Positions 63,612 to 64,000 of a DNA stretch of 64,000 nt are shown piece after piece. A model generated the notes under the pieces. It saw nothing but the letters and a program-made list of their open reading frames with translations, made no database searches and was not told where the DNA came from. Position 1 is the first letter of the stretch. Every line of letters starts with the position of its first letter. This stretch comes from Methyloversatilis universalis FAM5 (GTDB lineage Bacteria > Pseudomonadota > Gammaproteobacteria > Burkholderiales > Rhodocyclaceae), in assembly GCF_000214035.2 (NCBI RefSeq), contig NZ_AFHG01000031.1, positions 31,886-95,885 on the forward strand. The letters run 5' to 3'. Position numbers and translations under genes: made by a program.

Positions 63612-64000
63612 TGGGAGATTCTATGTTCCAACGCAAGCGTTTTCGTGTTGTTTAGGAACGTAGTTGGAAGCGTTCTTCATCAACGAGAAGGCGACCCGTG
63701 CGAGCTTTCTTGCCAGAGCGACCAGCGCCTGGGTGCGGCTGAATCCGCGCTGGAGCAAGCGCTGGTAGAACGGTTGCCAGGTGCTGGAGCGGCTGGCCGC
63801 CATGGCGGCGTTATAGAGCAGACGGCGCATCTCGGCATCCCCCTTCTTGCTGAGCGCGCCGCGTCCGCGCTGGGTGCCCGATTGGCGCACGGTCACATCC
63901 AGGCCCAGGAAGGCGATGAAGGCATCGCCGCCGCTGAAGCGGGCGCGGTGGAAGGTGGCGCACAGGCCTGGCGGCGGTGAGTGCGCCGATGCCTTCGACC
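63612..64000 (-). mobile_element. IS110-family element, right part (partial)
   Basis: Sequence beyond about 63612 departs from the repeat and carries the C-terminal half of an IS110-type transposase reading leftwards. IS110 elements have no long inverted repeats and insert site-specifically using a bridge RNA from a noncoding end; the RNA-bearing side lies beyond the window edge. The exact boundary is inferred from loss of similarity to the other repeat units. Confidence 0.7.
63621..64000 (-). pseudogene. IS110-family transposase, C-terminal part, apparent frameshift
   Basis: The C-terminal Transposase_20 domain is clear on the minus strand: FLGLDVTVRQSGTQ, then GDAEMRRLLYNAAM and FYQRLLQRGFSRTQALVALA, ending SNYVPKQHENACVGT at 63621. 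Upstream, the helix-hairpin-helix motif VEGIGALTAA (63970-63999) occurs in a different frame from the LCATFHRARFSGGD segment that should follow it. One extra base in the CCAGGCCTG stretch (about 63965-63969) would explain this. The transposase is therefore probably inactive, unless the extra base is a sequencing error. The catalytic DEDD domain lies beyond the window edge. Confidence 0.7.

Overview
The window is very G+C-rich, densely coded Gram-negative DNA. A PEP-CTERM exported protein, a two-partner secretion (TPS) pair, TonB-dependent receptors and many overlapping ATGA/GTGA gene junctions point to a betaproteobacterium of the Rhodocyclales type (Methyloversatilis/Azoarcus-like). The taxonomic call is inference. 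No tRNA, rRNA or CRISPR array was seen.

Region 1 (1-37,545) is a large organosulfur-scavenging island. It holds six luciferase-like (LLM) flavin monooxygenase-type genes, two SsuABC/NrtABC-type transporters (2,767-6,396 and 34,725-37,545), and one Dpp/Opp-type ABC transporter with a fused double ATPase and three paralogous Tat-lipoprotein binding proteins (18,258-27,543). It also holds three TonB-dependent receptors, two acyl-CoA-dehydrogenase-fold oxidoreductases (one SfnB-like), an AhpD-like protein, an exported amidohydrolase and an exported lipase-like esterase. The probable logic is outer-membrane capture (TonB receptors), inner-membrane import (ABC systems), then FMNH2-dependent C-S bond cleavage (LLM enzymes, SfnB-like enzyme). 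No flavin reductase and no dedicated regulator is present. Five sites fitting the sigma-54 consensus (GG-N10-GC with TGGCAcg/TGC) sit 50-110 bp upstream of the major operons, which suggests RpoN control with an activator encoded elsewhere.

Region 2 (37,556-39,560) is a divergent two-component system: a membrane histidine kinase and a NarL-type regulator whose start codons overlap in one CATG.

Region 3 (39,858-57,685) is a TPS operon: a 5,379-residue secreted beta-helical exoprotein followed, with overlapping start and stop, by its FhaC/ShlB-type outer-membrane transporter. Convergent to it is a PEP-CTERM protein built from two tandem Hcp-like (type VI secretion tube fold) domains.

Region 4 (59,498-63,294) is a CoA-transferase/MerR-like/peroxiredoxin/glutathione-transferase operon preceded by a sixth sigma-54-like promoter. 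The window ends in three 116-bp tandem REP-containing repeats. The third is interrupted by the end of an IS110-family element whose transposase appears frameshifted.
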